Positions 1 through 6,289 of a stretch of DNA of 6,289 nt are shown here, one piece after another (position 1 is the stretch's first letter; every line of letters begins with the position of its first letter). Under the pieces are notes generated by a model. It had not been told where the DNA came from, did no database searches, and saw only the letters and a program-made list of their open reading frames with translations. Origin of the DNA: Litorivivens sp047622145 (GTDB lineage Bacteria; Pseudomonadota; Gammaproteobacteria; Pseudomonadales; Spongiibacteraceae); the NCBI GenBank assembly GCA_047622145.1, contig JBLHMO010000166.1:1-6289 (forward strand). The letters run 5' to 3'. The translations under genes and the position numbers were made by a program.

Positions 1-1
1 A

Positions 2-1360
2 GTCTTGCGCAAGCCGATTCGCCGCGTGCTTGCCGATGCCGAGGCTATAGACCGTTTTACCGTGGAGTTTTATAGCCTAGCCAAATCGGTGCGTGGCGCC
101 AGTGGCGATAATCGCCGCGGCAGCGCCGGCGCCAATCTGGAGCAATTACTGGAAATCAGTAACCTCAAAGATCTCGACGCCAATGACGGTCATGTCGTCA
201 ATATTGTCGATTGGCTGCTGCAATATGCTTACGATCAGCGCGCCAGTGACATTCATATTGAGCCGCGCCGCGAGCAGGGTAATGTCCGTTTTCGTATCGA
301 TGGGGTGCTCTACAATGTTTACGAACTGCCCGCCTCGGTGCTGACCGCGGTGGTGAGCCGTTTGAAAATTCTGGGGCGGATGGACGTGGCTGAGAAGCGT
401 CGACCCCAGGATGGGCGTTTAAAAACCAAAAATCCTGGTGGCGATGAGATTGAATTGCGCCTGTCCACCTTGCCCACCGCTTTTGGCGAGAAAATGGTCA
501 TGCGGATTTTTGATCCTGAGGTTTTGCTGCGCAGCTTTGACGAACTGGGCTTGCGCGGTGAGGATCTGCAGCGCTGGGACGGCATGATTCGCTCGGCCCA
601 CGGCATTGTACTAGTCACCGGGCCTACTGGTTCGGGGAAAACCACCACGCTGTATTCCAGTCTGAAACAGATTGCCACCAGTGAAGTGAATGTCTGCACT
701 ATTGAAGACCCCATCGAAATGGTCGAGGACGCCTTCAACCAAATGCAGGTCCAGCACAATATCAATCTCGATTTTGCCGGTGGGGTGCGAGCTTTACTGC
801 GTCAGGATCCGGACATCATCATGATTGGCGAAATCCGTGATCTAGAAACCGCCGAAATGGCTATTCAGGCCGCGCTTACGGGTCATCTAGTGATTTCTAC
901 GCTGCACACCAACGACGCGCCATCGGCAGTCACGCGGCTGTTGGAATTAGGTGTGCCTGCTTATTTGATTCGCGCCACGGTACTGGGTGTAATGGCCCAA
1001 CGCTTAGTCAGAACACTGTGCCCGCATTGCAAAGAGCCTGCTAGCCTGACGGAACAGGATTGGACGACCCTGACCACGCCATGGAAAATCACTATGCCCA
1101 AGCAGGCATATCATGCGCCAGGTTGTTTGGAGTGCCGCAATACCGGTTTTTATGGCCGTCAGGGTATTTATGAGATTCTGCCAGTCGATGGCGGCGTGCA
1201 GAGCGCCATTAAAGACGATGTTGAGTTGGACGATTTGCGCCGTATGGCGATGAAAAACGGCATGCGAACCCTGCGCCTCAGCGGTGCCCAAAAAGTCGCA
1301 CGCGGTGAAACTACGGTAGCCGAAGTGCTGCGGGTGGCGCCACCAGTGCAAACCGGCTGA
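2..1360 (+). CDS. GspE/PilB-family secretion or type IV pilus assembly ATPase (5' end outside window)
   Basis: Cytoplasmic hexameric ATPase of the type II secretion/type IV pilus superfamily, which powers pilus or pseudopilus assembly. Numbering from the TTG at 5, the visible part is 451 residues. It shows the N2-domain signature ASDIHIEP (80-87), Walker A GPTGSGKTT (206-214), the Asp box IEDPIE (233-238), Walker B DPDIIMIGEIRD (268-279), the His box LTGHLVISTLHTND (291-304), and a zinc-type tetracysteine C339-x2-C342 ... C374-x2-C377. The tetracysteine fits GspE/PilB rather than retraction ATPases of the PilT type. Family members are usually about 550-600 residues, and the frame stays open to base 2, so TTG 5 is probably not the start and the N1 domain lies upstream. 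The stop is 21 bp before glnE, suggesting co-transcription. No other secretion or pilus gene is visible, so I cannot say which system it serves. Family assignment is near certain; GspE versus PilB or MshE is open. Confidence 0.95.
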   Translation, partial: VLRKPIRRVLADAEAIDRFTVEFYSLAKSVRGASGDNRRGSAGANLEQLLEISNLKDLDANDGHVVNIVDWLLQYAYDQRASDIHIEPRREQGNVRFRIDGVLYNVYELPASVLTAVVSRLKILGRMDVAEKRRPQDGRLKTKNPGGDEIELRLSTLPTAFGEKMVMRIFDPEVLLRSFDELGLRGEDLQRWDGMIRSAHGIVLVTGPTGSGKTTTLYSSLKQIATSEVNVCTIEDPIEMVEDAFNQMQVQHNINLDFAGGVRALLRQDPDIIMIGEIRDLETAEMAIQAALTGHLVISTLHTNDAPSAVTRLLELGVPAYLIRATVLGVMAQRLVRTLCPHCKEPASLTEQDWTTLTTPWKITMPKQAYHAPGCLECRNTGFYGRQGIYEILPVDGGVQSAIKDDVELDDLRRMAMKNGMRTLRLSGAQKVARGETTVAEVLRVAPPVQTG

Positions 1361-1381
1361 AATCGTTAAAAAGGAGCGCTC

Positions 1382-4291
1382 ATGACCGCAGCGAATTTGA
1401 CCCTATTGGCCGAGGAAATACCGGCGCATCTTAACGCCGAATTAACCGCCCGTTGGCAAAGCCTAAGTGAGCGTTGCAGTGAAGTACAGTGGCAATGGTA
1501 TGTGGATTTTGCCGCATCAGCGTTACGCGGGCAGTTATTAAAGGCGTTTGCTTGTAGCCCAGCGCTATTGGATATTTGCGTTCGTTATCCTCATTACTTA
1601 CCCGACTGGGTGGCCAGCGGCGATTTGGCCAGGGCTTTGCCTGATGATGTCTGGCAGCGTGAACTAGCCGACCTTTGCGCGGCCTGTAGCTCGGCCGAAG
1701 AGCTAGCCAAGACGCTGCGTGAATTCCGCTACCGGCACTGGTTGCGCATCGTTTGGCGCGATCTCAATCGACTCGCGAGCATGGAAGAAACCGTCGCTGA
1801 GCTGTCTTTAATGGCCGAGGCATGCATCGCTTGTGCGCTGGACTTCCTGCACCACCAGCTCAGTGCCGAACGTGGTGAACCGCAATCTCTCGCCGGTAAA
1901 CCTCAGCAGCTAGTGGTTATTGCCATGGGTAAACTCGGTGCCGGGGAGCTGAATTTATCCTCGGATATCGATCTGATTTTTACCTACCCTGAAGCTGGCA
2001 ATACCGTCGGTGGCCCGCGCAGTGAAGATAATCAGGTATTTTTTATTCGTCTTGGACAGCGTTTGATAAAGGCGCTGGATAGCCGTACCGAGGACGGCTT
2101 TGTGTTTCGGGTAGATATGCGCCTGCGGCCCTATGGGCAAAGTGGTCCCTTGGTGATCAGCTTCGATGCGCTGGAGGAATACTATCAGGAGCAGGGCCGA
2201 GACTGGGAGCGCTATGCCCTCATAAAAGCTCGCTGTGTGGCGGGGGATCCAGAGGCTAGCGAGCAGATCATGAGTGCTTTGCGCCCCTTTGTGTATCGGC
2301 GTTATCTGGACTTTTCAGCCATAGAATCGCTACGCGACATGAAGGCCATGATTCAGCGCGAAGTTCAGCGCCGAGAATTACATGACAATATTAAACTGGG
2401 CGGCGGCGGGATTCGTGAAATTGAATTTATCGCTCAGTGCTTTCAGTTAATTCGCGGTGGTCAAGAACCTGCGCTGCAGGCTTTGCAGTTACAGCGGATT
2501 CTCAATGAATTGGCTGAAATGGCTTATTTGCCCGTTCAAGCGGTGACGGAGTTACAGCAGGCCAATGTGTTTTTGCGCAATACCGAGCACGCCATTCAAG
2601 CCTGGCGCGACGAACAAACCCAGCAGTTGCCAGAGAGCCCAGAGGCACGCAGTGCGCTGGCGTGGTCAATGGGATTTGGTGATGATTGGGCGGCATTTTT
2701 AGCCTGTTTAGAAAATCATCGGCAGCAGGTTTCGCTGCATTTTGCCAATATTATTGCGCCACCGGAGGCGACGCCGGCAGAGCCCCATCTCAGTCAGCAA
2801 AGCTGGCGGGATATGCTCGATGACCTTGATGAAAAGGAGGTGCGCGACGCACTTGAGGCGGGCGGCTTCGACGATGCGGCAGAAGCTGCCCGTTTGCTGG
2901 TAGCGCTGCTGCGCGGTGCCAGTGTTCAGCGCATGCAGGGCCACGGCCGCGATCGCCTCAATGATTTTTTACCCCTGTTGCTGGAAGATTTACGCAGCGC
3001 CGAATCTCCCACCGAAACCTTATTGCGCCTGATTCCACTGATTGAGGCGGTGCTGCGACGAACAGCGTATTTGGTGCTGTTGATTGAAAATCCGGGGGCG
3101 CGGGCACGGTTGGTGCAATTGTGTGACGGCAGTCCCTGGATTGCGCGGCAGCTGGCGGCACATCCAGTGTTGCTAGATGAGCTACTCGACGCCCGCAGCC
3201 TGTATTCAGTGCCGGATAAAGCCGGTCTAGACAGTGAGTTGCGTCAGCGGATGCTGCGGATTGAGCCAGGTGACCTTGAAGCTCAGATGGAAGCGCTGCG
3301 TTATTTCCGTCTTGCTCATGTCTTGCGGGTTGCTGCCTCCGAGGTCACCGGCAGCTTGGCACTGATGAAAGTGAGTGATTACCTCACTTATATTGCCGAG
3401 ACGCTACTCGATACGGTATTGGATATCGCCTGGCAAAACCTGAGCGACAAATACGGCAGCCCACTTGCGCCGGGGGTGGAGCAGCGCCATTTTGTGGTAT
3501 TGGCCTATGGCAAGTTCGGCGGTATCGAGCTGGGTTACAGCTCGGACCTTGATCTGGTATTTCTACATGATGTAGACGGTGGCGCTATCACTGATGGGGC
3601 GAGGCCGATTGATGCCAGCATGTTTTTTACCCGTCTGGGTCAGCGCATTATTCACATCATGACCACTACCACACGGCTGGGCGCACTTTACGAGGTGGAT
3701 ATGCGTCTGCGGCCATCGGGTAATTCCGGGCTATTGGTATCGTCGTTGGCCGCCTTTAGTGAGTATCAGCGCAGCAAGGCCTGGACCTGGGAGCATCAGG
3801 CTCTAGTAAGAGTTCGGGCGGTGGCCGGCGACGATATTCTGGCCCAAAAATTTGTGAAATTGCGGGCTGAGATCCTAAGTCGACAGCGCGATATTAAAAT
3901 CCTGCGCGGCGAAGTCGTGGCGATGCGCGACAAAATGCGCCAGCACTTGCTGGGTGATGCAAAGAAAAATGCCGAATTTGACCTTAAACAGGGAGATGGA
4001 GGTATCGTTGATATTGAATTTATGGTGCAATATGCTGTTTTAGCATGGTCACATCAGCACCCACCGCTTACTAACTACACTGATAACATCCGTATACTGG
4101 AATCTTTGTGTAAAGCCACATTGCTTTCGGACACAGATACCCAGGCACTGATTGGCGCTTACAAGGCGTTTCGCAGTCAGGCGCATCGCCTCAGCTTACA
4201 AGAGCAGAGCGGGCGGATAGCTAATTCTGCCTTGGGTACAGAGCGGGACATTGTCAGCCGGTTCTGGCAGCAACTGATGTTGTCTGCTTAG
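1382..4291 (+). CDS. glnE: Bifunctional glutamine synthetase adenylyltransferase/adenylyl-removing enzyme GlnE
   Basis: Cytoplasmic regulator of nitrogen assimilation. One half attaches AMP to glutamine synthetase (inactivating it) and the other half removes it by phosphorolysis, under control of PII protein and glutamine. The protein is 969 residues (E. coli enzyme about 946) and carries the family's internal duplication. The N-terminal deadenylylase half has MGKLGAGELNLSSDID (182-197; D195, D197), VDMRLRP (244-250) and GGGGIREIEF (340-349). The C-terminal adenylylase half has YGKFGGIELGYSSDLD (ending D722, D724), VDMRLRP (772-778) and GDGGIVDIEF (871-880). Both metal-binding D-x-D pairs are intact, so both activities should be present. 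The ATG at 1382 is preceded by AAGGAG (1370-1375) at six bases, which fixes the start. The upstream ATPase ends 21 bp before it and ilvE begins 47 bp after it, so it is probably the middle gene of one operon. No frameshift or truncation is seen. Confidence 0.98.
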   Translation: MTAANLTLLAEEIPAHLNAELTARWQSLSERCSEVQWQWYVDFAASALRGQLLKAFACSPALLDICVRYPHYLPDWVASGDLARALPDDVWQRELADLCAACSSAEELAKTLREFRYRHWLRIVWRDLNRLASMEETVAELSLMAEACIACALDFLHHQLSAERGEPQSLAGKPQQLVVIAMGKLGAGELNLSSDIDLIFTYPEAGNTVGGPRSEDNQVFFIRLGQRLIKALDSRTEDGFVFRVDMRLRPYGQSGPLVISFDALEEYYQEQGRDWERYALIKARCVAGDPEASEQIMSALRPFVYRRYLDFSAIESLRDMKAMIQREVQRRELHDNIKLGGGGIREIEFIAQCFQLIRGGQEPALQALQLQRILNELAEMAYLPVQAVTELQQANVFLRNTEHAIQAWRDEQTQQLPESPEARSALAWSMGFGDDWAAFLACLENHRQQVSLHFANIIAPPEATPAEPHLSQQSWRDMLDDLDEKEVRDALEAGGFDDAAEAARLLVALLRGASVQRMQGHGRDRLNDFLPLLLEDLRSAESPTETLLRLIPLIEAVLRRTAYLVLLIENPGARARLVQLCDGSPWIARQLAAHPVLLDELLDARSLYSVPDKAGLDSELRQRMLRIEPGDLEAQMEALRYFRLAHVLRVAASEVTGSLALMKVSDYLTYIAETLLDTVLDIAWQNLSDKYGSPLAPGVEQRHFVVLAYGKFGGIELGYSSDLDLVFLHDVDGGAITDGARPIDASMFFTRLGQRIIHIMTTTTRLGALYEVDMRLRPSGNSGLLVSSLAAFSEYQRSKAWTWEHQALVRVRAVAGDDILAQKFVKLRAEILSRQRDIKILRGEVVAMRDKMRQHLLGDAKKNAEFDLKQGDGGIVDIEFMVQYAVLAWSHQHPPLTNYTDNIRILESLCKATLLSDTDTQALIGAYKAFRSQAHRLSLQEQSGRIANSALGTERDIVSRFWQQLMLSA

Positions 4292-4323
4292 TGATTTAAA
4301 TTTTGCTTGCCCGCTTTTTTTTT

Positions 4324-4329
4324 GAGGAG
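4324..4329 (+). promoter_or_regulatory. Ribosome binding site of ilvE
   Basis: GAGGAG lies nine bases before the ATG at 4339. It supports that ATG over an in-frame TTG at 4303, which would add 12 residues translated from the T-rich spacer and from the Shine-Dalgarno itself, and which has no comparable site. The element sits directly after a run of nine T (4315-4323). Confidence 0.85.
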
Positions 4330-4338
4330 TTACCCGCG

Positions 4339-5265
4339 ATGTCTATGGCTGATCGTGATGGCCTGATCTGGTTTGATGGCGAAATGGTTCCTTGGCGCGA
4401 CGCCAAAGTCCATGTCTTAACCCACACCCTGCACTACGGCATGGGCGTATTTGAAGGTGTTCGTGCCTATCAGACTGAAAACCGTGGCACCTGTATTTTC
4501 CGCATGAAGGAGCACACCGACCGCCTGTTCCGCTCTGCACATATTATGCGCATGGAAATGTCCGTGACTAAAGAGCAGGTCAACGAGGCTCAGCGTGCGG
4601 TAGTGCGTGAAAACGGTCTGGATGAAGCTTATTTACGGCCTATGTGTTTTTACGGCTCCGAGGGTATGGGACTGCGCGCAGATAATTTGAAAATGCACGT
4701 GATTGTTGCCGCGTGGGACTGGCCGAGCTATATGAGCCCGCAAGCCCGTGACAATGGTATTAAGGTGCGCTGCTCCTCGTATACCCGCCATCACGTCAAT
4801 ATCTCGATGTGTAAGGCCAAGGCCAATGGCCATTATATCAATTCAATGCTGGCGTTGCGTGAAGCCCTAGATAGCGGCTGCGAAGAAGCCTTGTTGCTGG
4901 ACAACGAAGGCTATGTTGCCGAAGGCAGTGGCGAGAATGTTTTCCTGGTTCGCAATGGTAAATTGTTCACGCCTGAGTTGACTAGTTGCCTGGACGGTAT
5001 CACTCGGAATACCATTTTTGCCTTTGCCAAAGAGCTTGGCATAGAGGTGGAAGAAAAGCGTATTACTCGTGATGAAGTCTATATTGCTGACGAAGCCTTT
5101 TTTACTGGCACCGCTGCTGAAGTCTTGCCGATTCGGGAATTGGATGGCCGGATGATTGGCGAAGGCAAGCGCGGTCCATTGACCACGATCTTGCAAACCA
5201 TGTACTTTGATCAGGTTAAGGGTCGCCGCCAGCAGTTCCCTGAGTGGTCGACACCCGTACGCTAA
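4339..5265 (+). CDS. ilvE: Branched-chain amino acid aminotransferase
   Basis: PLP-dependent class IV (fold type IV) aminotransferase. It transfers the amino group between glutamate and the 2-keto acids of leucine, isoleucine and valine, the last step of their synthesis, in the cytoplasm. The protein is 308 residues, the usual length. Visible marks are HYGMGVFEGVRAY near the N-terminus, K161 in KANGHY as the predicted Schiff-base lysine (matching KAGGNY of the E. coli enzyme), E195 in AEGSGENVF, the class IV signature through CLDGITR (G220-R223), and the phosphate-binding FTGTAAE (255-261). VFEGVR and the EGSGEN/LDGITR combination favour IlvE over D-amino acid aminotransferase or aminodeoxychorismate lyase. 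The start is chosen from the GAGGAG site. It follows glnE by 47 bp without a clear terminator, and glnE-ilvE adjacency is known from Pseudomonas. It ends six bases before a strong stem-loop. Confidence 0.97.
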   Translation: MSMADRDGLIWFDGEMVPWRDAKVHVLTHTLHYGMGVFEGVRAYQTENRGTCIFRMKEHTDRLFRSAHIMRMEMSVTKEQVNEAQRAVVRENGLDEAYLRPMCFYGSEGMGLRADNLKMHVIVAAWDWPSYMSPQARDNGIKVRCSSYTRHHVNISMCKAKANGHYINSMLALREALDSGCEEALLLDNEGYVAEGSGENVFLVRNGKLFTPELTSCLDGITRNTIFAFAKELGIEVEEKRITRDEVYIADEAFFTGTAAEVLPIRELDGRMIGEGKRGPLTTILQTMYFDQVKGRRQQFPEWSTPVR

Positions 5266-5270
5266 ATCTT

Positions 5271-5299
5271 AAGCCCCTCTTGATATTAAGGGGGGCTTT
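5271..5299 (+). terminator. Intrinsic terminator after ilvE, shared with the convergent lipoprotein gene
   Basis: AAGCCCCTCTT (5271-5281) pairs with AAGGGGGGCTT (5288-5298) as an 11-bp stem with one G-T wobble and a six-base loop GATATT (5282-5287). On the plus strand it is followed by a short T run (TTTC), as expected for ending the ilvE transcript. On the minus strand the stem is followed by TTAAGATTTAG, a poorer tail, so termination of the lipoprotein transcript here is possible but weaker. The lipoprotein stop codon (5286-5288) lies in the loop and the first stem base. Confidence 0.8.
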
Positions 5300-5678
5300 C
5301 GCCGTACATGCATTCGCCACGAATAATAATCTCGTTTAACACCGCGTATTTATCAATATGCACATAGCCGTTCGGGCAATATTTTTTCAGCCGTGGGTCA
5401 CGCTGCAAGTAGTAATCGGCCCGTTTAAGCTGAGCCTCTATGCTTTCTCGTTCACTAACAACGCCTTGCGACACGCGATTCTGGTCGCGTGCGGTGATGG
5501 GCCGAGGCTGCTCGCGAAATAACGGCAGTGTGTAGCGAAATAAACGAATATCGCCGGATTTGACCGTGGTATCGAACAGGCCGTATCCCTTGCCACCGCC
5601 AGAACTGGCGCAGGCACTGATGATACTGCTCAGTAATAAAACGCTGATTTTATATTTTTGCCGAGCGGGTTTGAACAT
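5286..5678 (-). CDS. Small outer-membrane-type lipoprotein, function unknown
   Basis: I do not recognise this family. From the ATG at 5678 the protein is 130 residues. It begins with a positively charged stretch (MFKPARQKYK), then a hydrophobic segment (ISVLLLSSIIS), then a lipobox I-S-A-C with the lipidated Cys at residue 23. The residue after it is Ala, not Asp, which favours transport to the outer membrane. A short ASSGGGKGYG linker follows, then a polar domain of about 95 residues with a charged, probably helical part (residues about 74-96) and two further cysteines, C101 and C123, that could form a disulfide in the periplasm. An upstream in-frame ATG at 5729 would give 147 residues but place 17 extra residues before the signal peptide, so I prefer 5678, although only a weak AGAG precedes it. 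The gene converges on ilvE and diverges from the glycosyltransferase. Lipoprotein call is firm; any role in the cell envelope is inference. Confidence 0.8.
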   Translation of the reverse strand: MFKPARQKYKISVLLLSSIISACASSGGGKGYGLFDTTVKSGDIRLFRYTLPLFREQPRPITARDQNRVSQGVVSERESIEAQLKRADYYLQRDPRLKKYCPNGYVHIDKYAVLNEIIIRGECMYGESPP

Positions 5679-5703
5679 GTAATTTATGGTCTCTGAAGCT
5701 ATA

Positions 5704-5734
5704 ATTATGGGCTTTAGCGAGTGTAACATGACAA
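5704..5734 (-). promoter_or_regulatory. Possible sigma-70 promoter of the lipoprotein gene
   Basis: On the minus strand TTGTCA (5729-5734) is a five-of-six match to the -35 box and CATAAT (5704-5709) a five-of-six match to the -10 box. The 19-base spacing is longer than the preferred 17, which weakens the case. Transcription would start around 5697, leaving a short leader before the ATG at 5678 and excluding the alternative ATG at 5729, which would lie in the promoter. Confidence 0.3.
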
Positions 5735-5812
5735 AGTCTTAATGCCAGATCGACCCTGGTGAGGCCATCGTTGGTGGATTTATGATCACTCGCTGGTTAG
5801 AATCCCGTCACT

Positions 5813-5908
5813 AAGAAATGCGGCATTCTTCCTTTTTAAGCCTAATTGGCTAAGCATACTGTCTTAATTAAGCTCCTTTGTAGGAATTAGCTTAGGCAGT
5901 GGAAGAAT
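5813..5908 (+). promoter_or_regulatory. Nested inverted repeats in the leader of the glycosyltransferase gene
   Basis: The 3' strand at 5889-5908 is one uninterrupted 20-base block that can pair with three separate upstream blocks: AGCTTA with TAAGCT (5869-5874), GGCAGT with ACTGTC (5858-5863, one wobble) and GGAAGAAT with ATTCTTCC (5825-5832). The interior is capped by CCT/AGG around a TTGT loop, and the 25-base gap between two blocks holds a small AGCC/GGCT hairpin (5839-5842 with 5848-5851). Competing pairings exist: ATTCTT (5825-5830) with AAGAAAT (5813-5819), GCCTAA (5840-5845) with TTAGGC (5892-5897), and CTAATT (5842-5847) with AATTAG (5885-5890). The layout would suit a folded 5' leader or a protein-binding region, but the DNA is AT-rich and no folding energy was calculated. 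I match it to no known riboswitch. A TAGAAT at 5798-5803 could be a -10 box for this leader but has no good -35. Confidence 0.35.
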
Positions 5909-5946
5909 CCCTCGGTTCCCCAAAATGAATAACAGCGACCTCGGAT

Positions 5947-6289
5947 ATGCCGTCAAAATCTTCAGCTATTGAAAATGTTATTGCCAATCAAGCCCTAAAA
6001 GCTCCGGTTATTCCCCTTGGGGATGCTAGGCCGCGTCGCGCCCTCAAGGTATGTCTGCTCGGTTACCGCAGTGCCCCCTTTGGTGGCGGCCAAGGCATTT
6101 ATCTGAAATATTTAAGCAAGGCGCTAGTTGAGGCTGGGCATGCAGTGGATGTGATCTCTGGCCAGCCTTATCCCCACCTTGATCCACGGGTGAAACTGAT
6201 CAAAATGCCGGGCATGAATTTATATGAAACCGGCTTGGCTTCTATTCGACCACACCATTTAAGCTCGCTGACCAATATCATGGAGTGGA
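5947..6289 (+). CDS. GT4/GT-B-type glycosyltransferase, N-terminal part (3' end outside window)
   Basis: The open frame of 114 codons has no stop before the window ends. After a 33-residue polar N-terminal extension comes the first Rossmann strand KVCLLGY (34-40), then the glycine-rich acceptor-side loop FGGGQGIYLKYLSKALVEAGH (45-65), the second strand VDVISGQPYP (67-76), and VKLIKMPGMNLY (82-93). This is the N-terminal pattern of GT4-family glycosyltransferases, which use nucleotide-sugars to build cell-surface glycans. The donor-binding half lies outside, so sugar and acceptor cannot be told. Position after glnE-ilvE recalls the LPS core genes of Pseudomonas, but this is not obviously WaaF, WaaC or WaaG. 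The ATG at 5947 is the only start between the in-frame stop at 5926 and the first strand; no convincing Shine-Dalgarno precedes it, which hints at weak or structure-dependent initiation. Confidence 0.88.
   Translation, partial: MPSKSSAIENVIANQALKAPVIPLGDARPRRALKVCLLGYRSAPFGGGQGIYLKYLSKALVEAGHAVDVISGQPYPHLDPRVKLIKMPGMNLYETGLASIRPHHLSSLTNIMEW

Noticed and set aside
319..1351. Minus-strand open frames within the ATPase gene (319-765, 419-601, 1004-1351)
   Set aside because: They are antisense to strongly conserved catalytic motifs, have no recognisable protein features and no ribosome binding sites.
4303..4338. Upstream TTG start for ilvE giving 320 residues
   Set aside because: It would translate the T-rich spacer and the Shine-Dalgarno itself; the ATG at 4339 has GAGGAG at nine bases and gives the normal family length.
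4292..4338. Rho-independent terminator between glnE and ilvE based on the T run
   Set aside because: No stable GC-rich hairpin precedes the nine T; only the T tract is there.
1955..5196. Minus-strand open frames within glnE and ilvE
   Set aside because: All lie opposite conserved coding sequence and translate to low-complexity or unrecognisable proteins; they are shadows of the real genes.
5679..5729. Upstream ATG start for the lipoprotein giving 147 residues
   Set aside because: It puts 17 extra residues in front of a complete lipoprotein signal peptide and overlaps a possible -35 box.
5790..5812. Stretch GGTTAGAATCCCGTC looking like the T-arm of a tRNA
   Set aside because: The flanking bases do not form the five-pair T stem, and no acceptor, D or anticodon arm fits upstream; no CCA end follows.
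5825..5908. Small mobile element (MITE) bounded by ATTCTTCC/GGAAGAAT inverted ends
   Set aside because: Flanking bases show no target-site duplication, and no second copy is present in the window.

Overview
The window is a gammaproteobacterial chromosomal segment of moderate GC. The gene order, with glnE followed directly by ilvE and then a cell-surface glycosyltransferase, recalls the Pseudomonas glnE-ilvE-waa region. Together with the protein sequences this suggests a member of the Pseudomonadales/Cellvibrionales group, possibly a marine Spongiibacter- or Cellvibrio-like bacterium. That placement is inferred from memory of the families and was not tested by a search.

Left part (1-4291, + strand): the window opens inside a GspE/PilB-type secretion or pilus assembly ATPase. 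Its N-terminal domain lies upstream of the window; its catalytic core and C-terminus are complete. After 21 bp, with a good ribosome binding site, comes full-length glnE, the two-headed enzyme that attaches and removes AMP on glutamine synthetase. These two genes are probably co-transcribed.

Middle (4292-5299): ilvE, the branched-chain amino acid aminotransferase, follows glnE after 47 bp. That spacer contains a run of nine T and a strong GAGGAG site but no convincing terminator hairpin, so ilvE can be read as the last gene of an ATPase-glnE-ilvE transcription unit. The unit ends at a strong stem-loop, which also contains the stop codon of the convergent gene on the other strand.

Right part (5286-6289): a small, unrecognised outer-membrane-type lipoprotein gene lies on the minus strand. 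Divergent from it, across a 217-268 bp gap depending on the lipoprotein start chosen, begins a GT4-type glycosyltransferase that is cut by the window end. The gap is AT-rich and holds a set of nested, partly competing inverted repeats that would lie in the glycosyltransferase leader.

Most of the window is conserved housekeeping DNA. The least explained parts are the lipoprotein, the structured leader next to it, and the ATPase, which has no other secretion or pilus gene beside it here. I see no mobile element, CRISPR array, tRNA, rRNA or defence system, and nothing that amounts to a clearly new multi-gene system.
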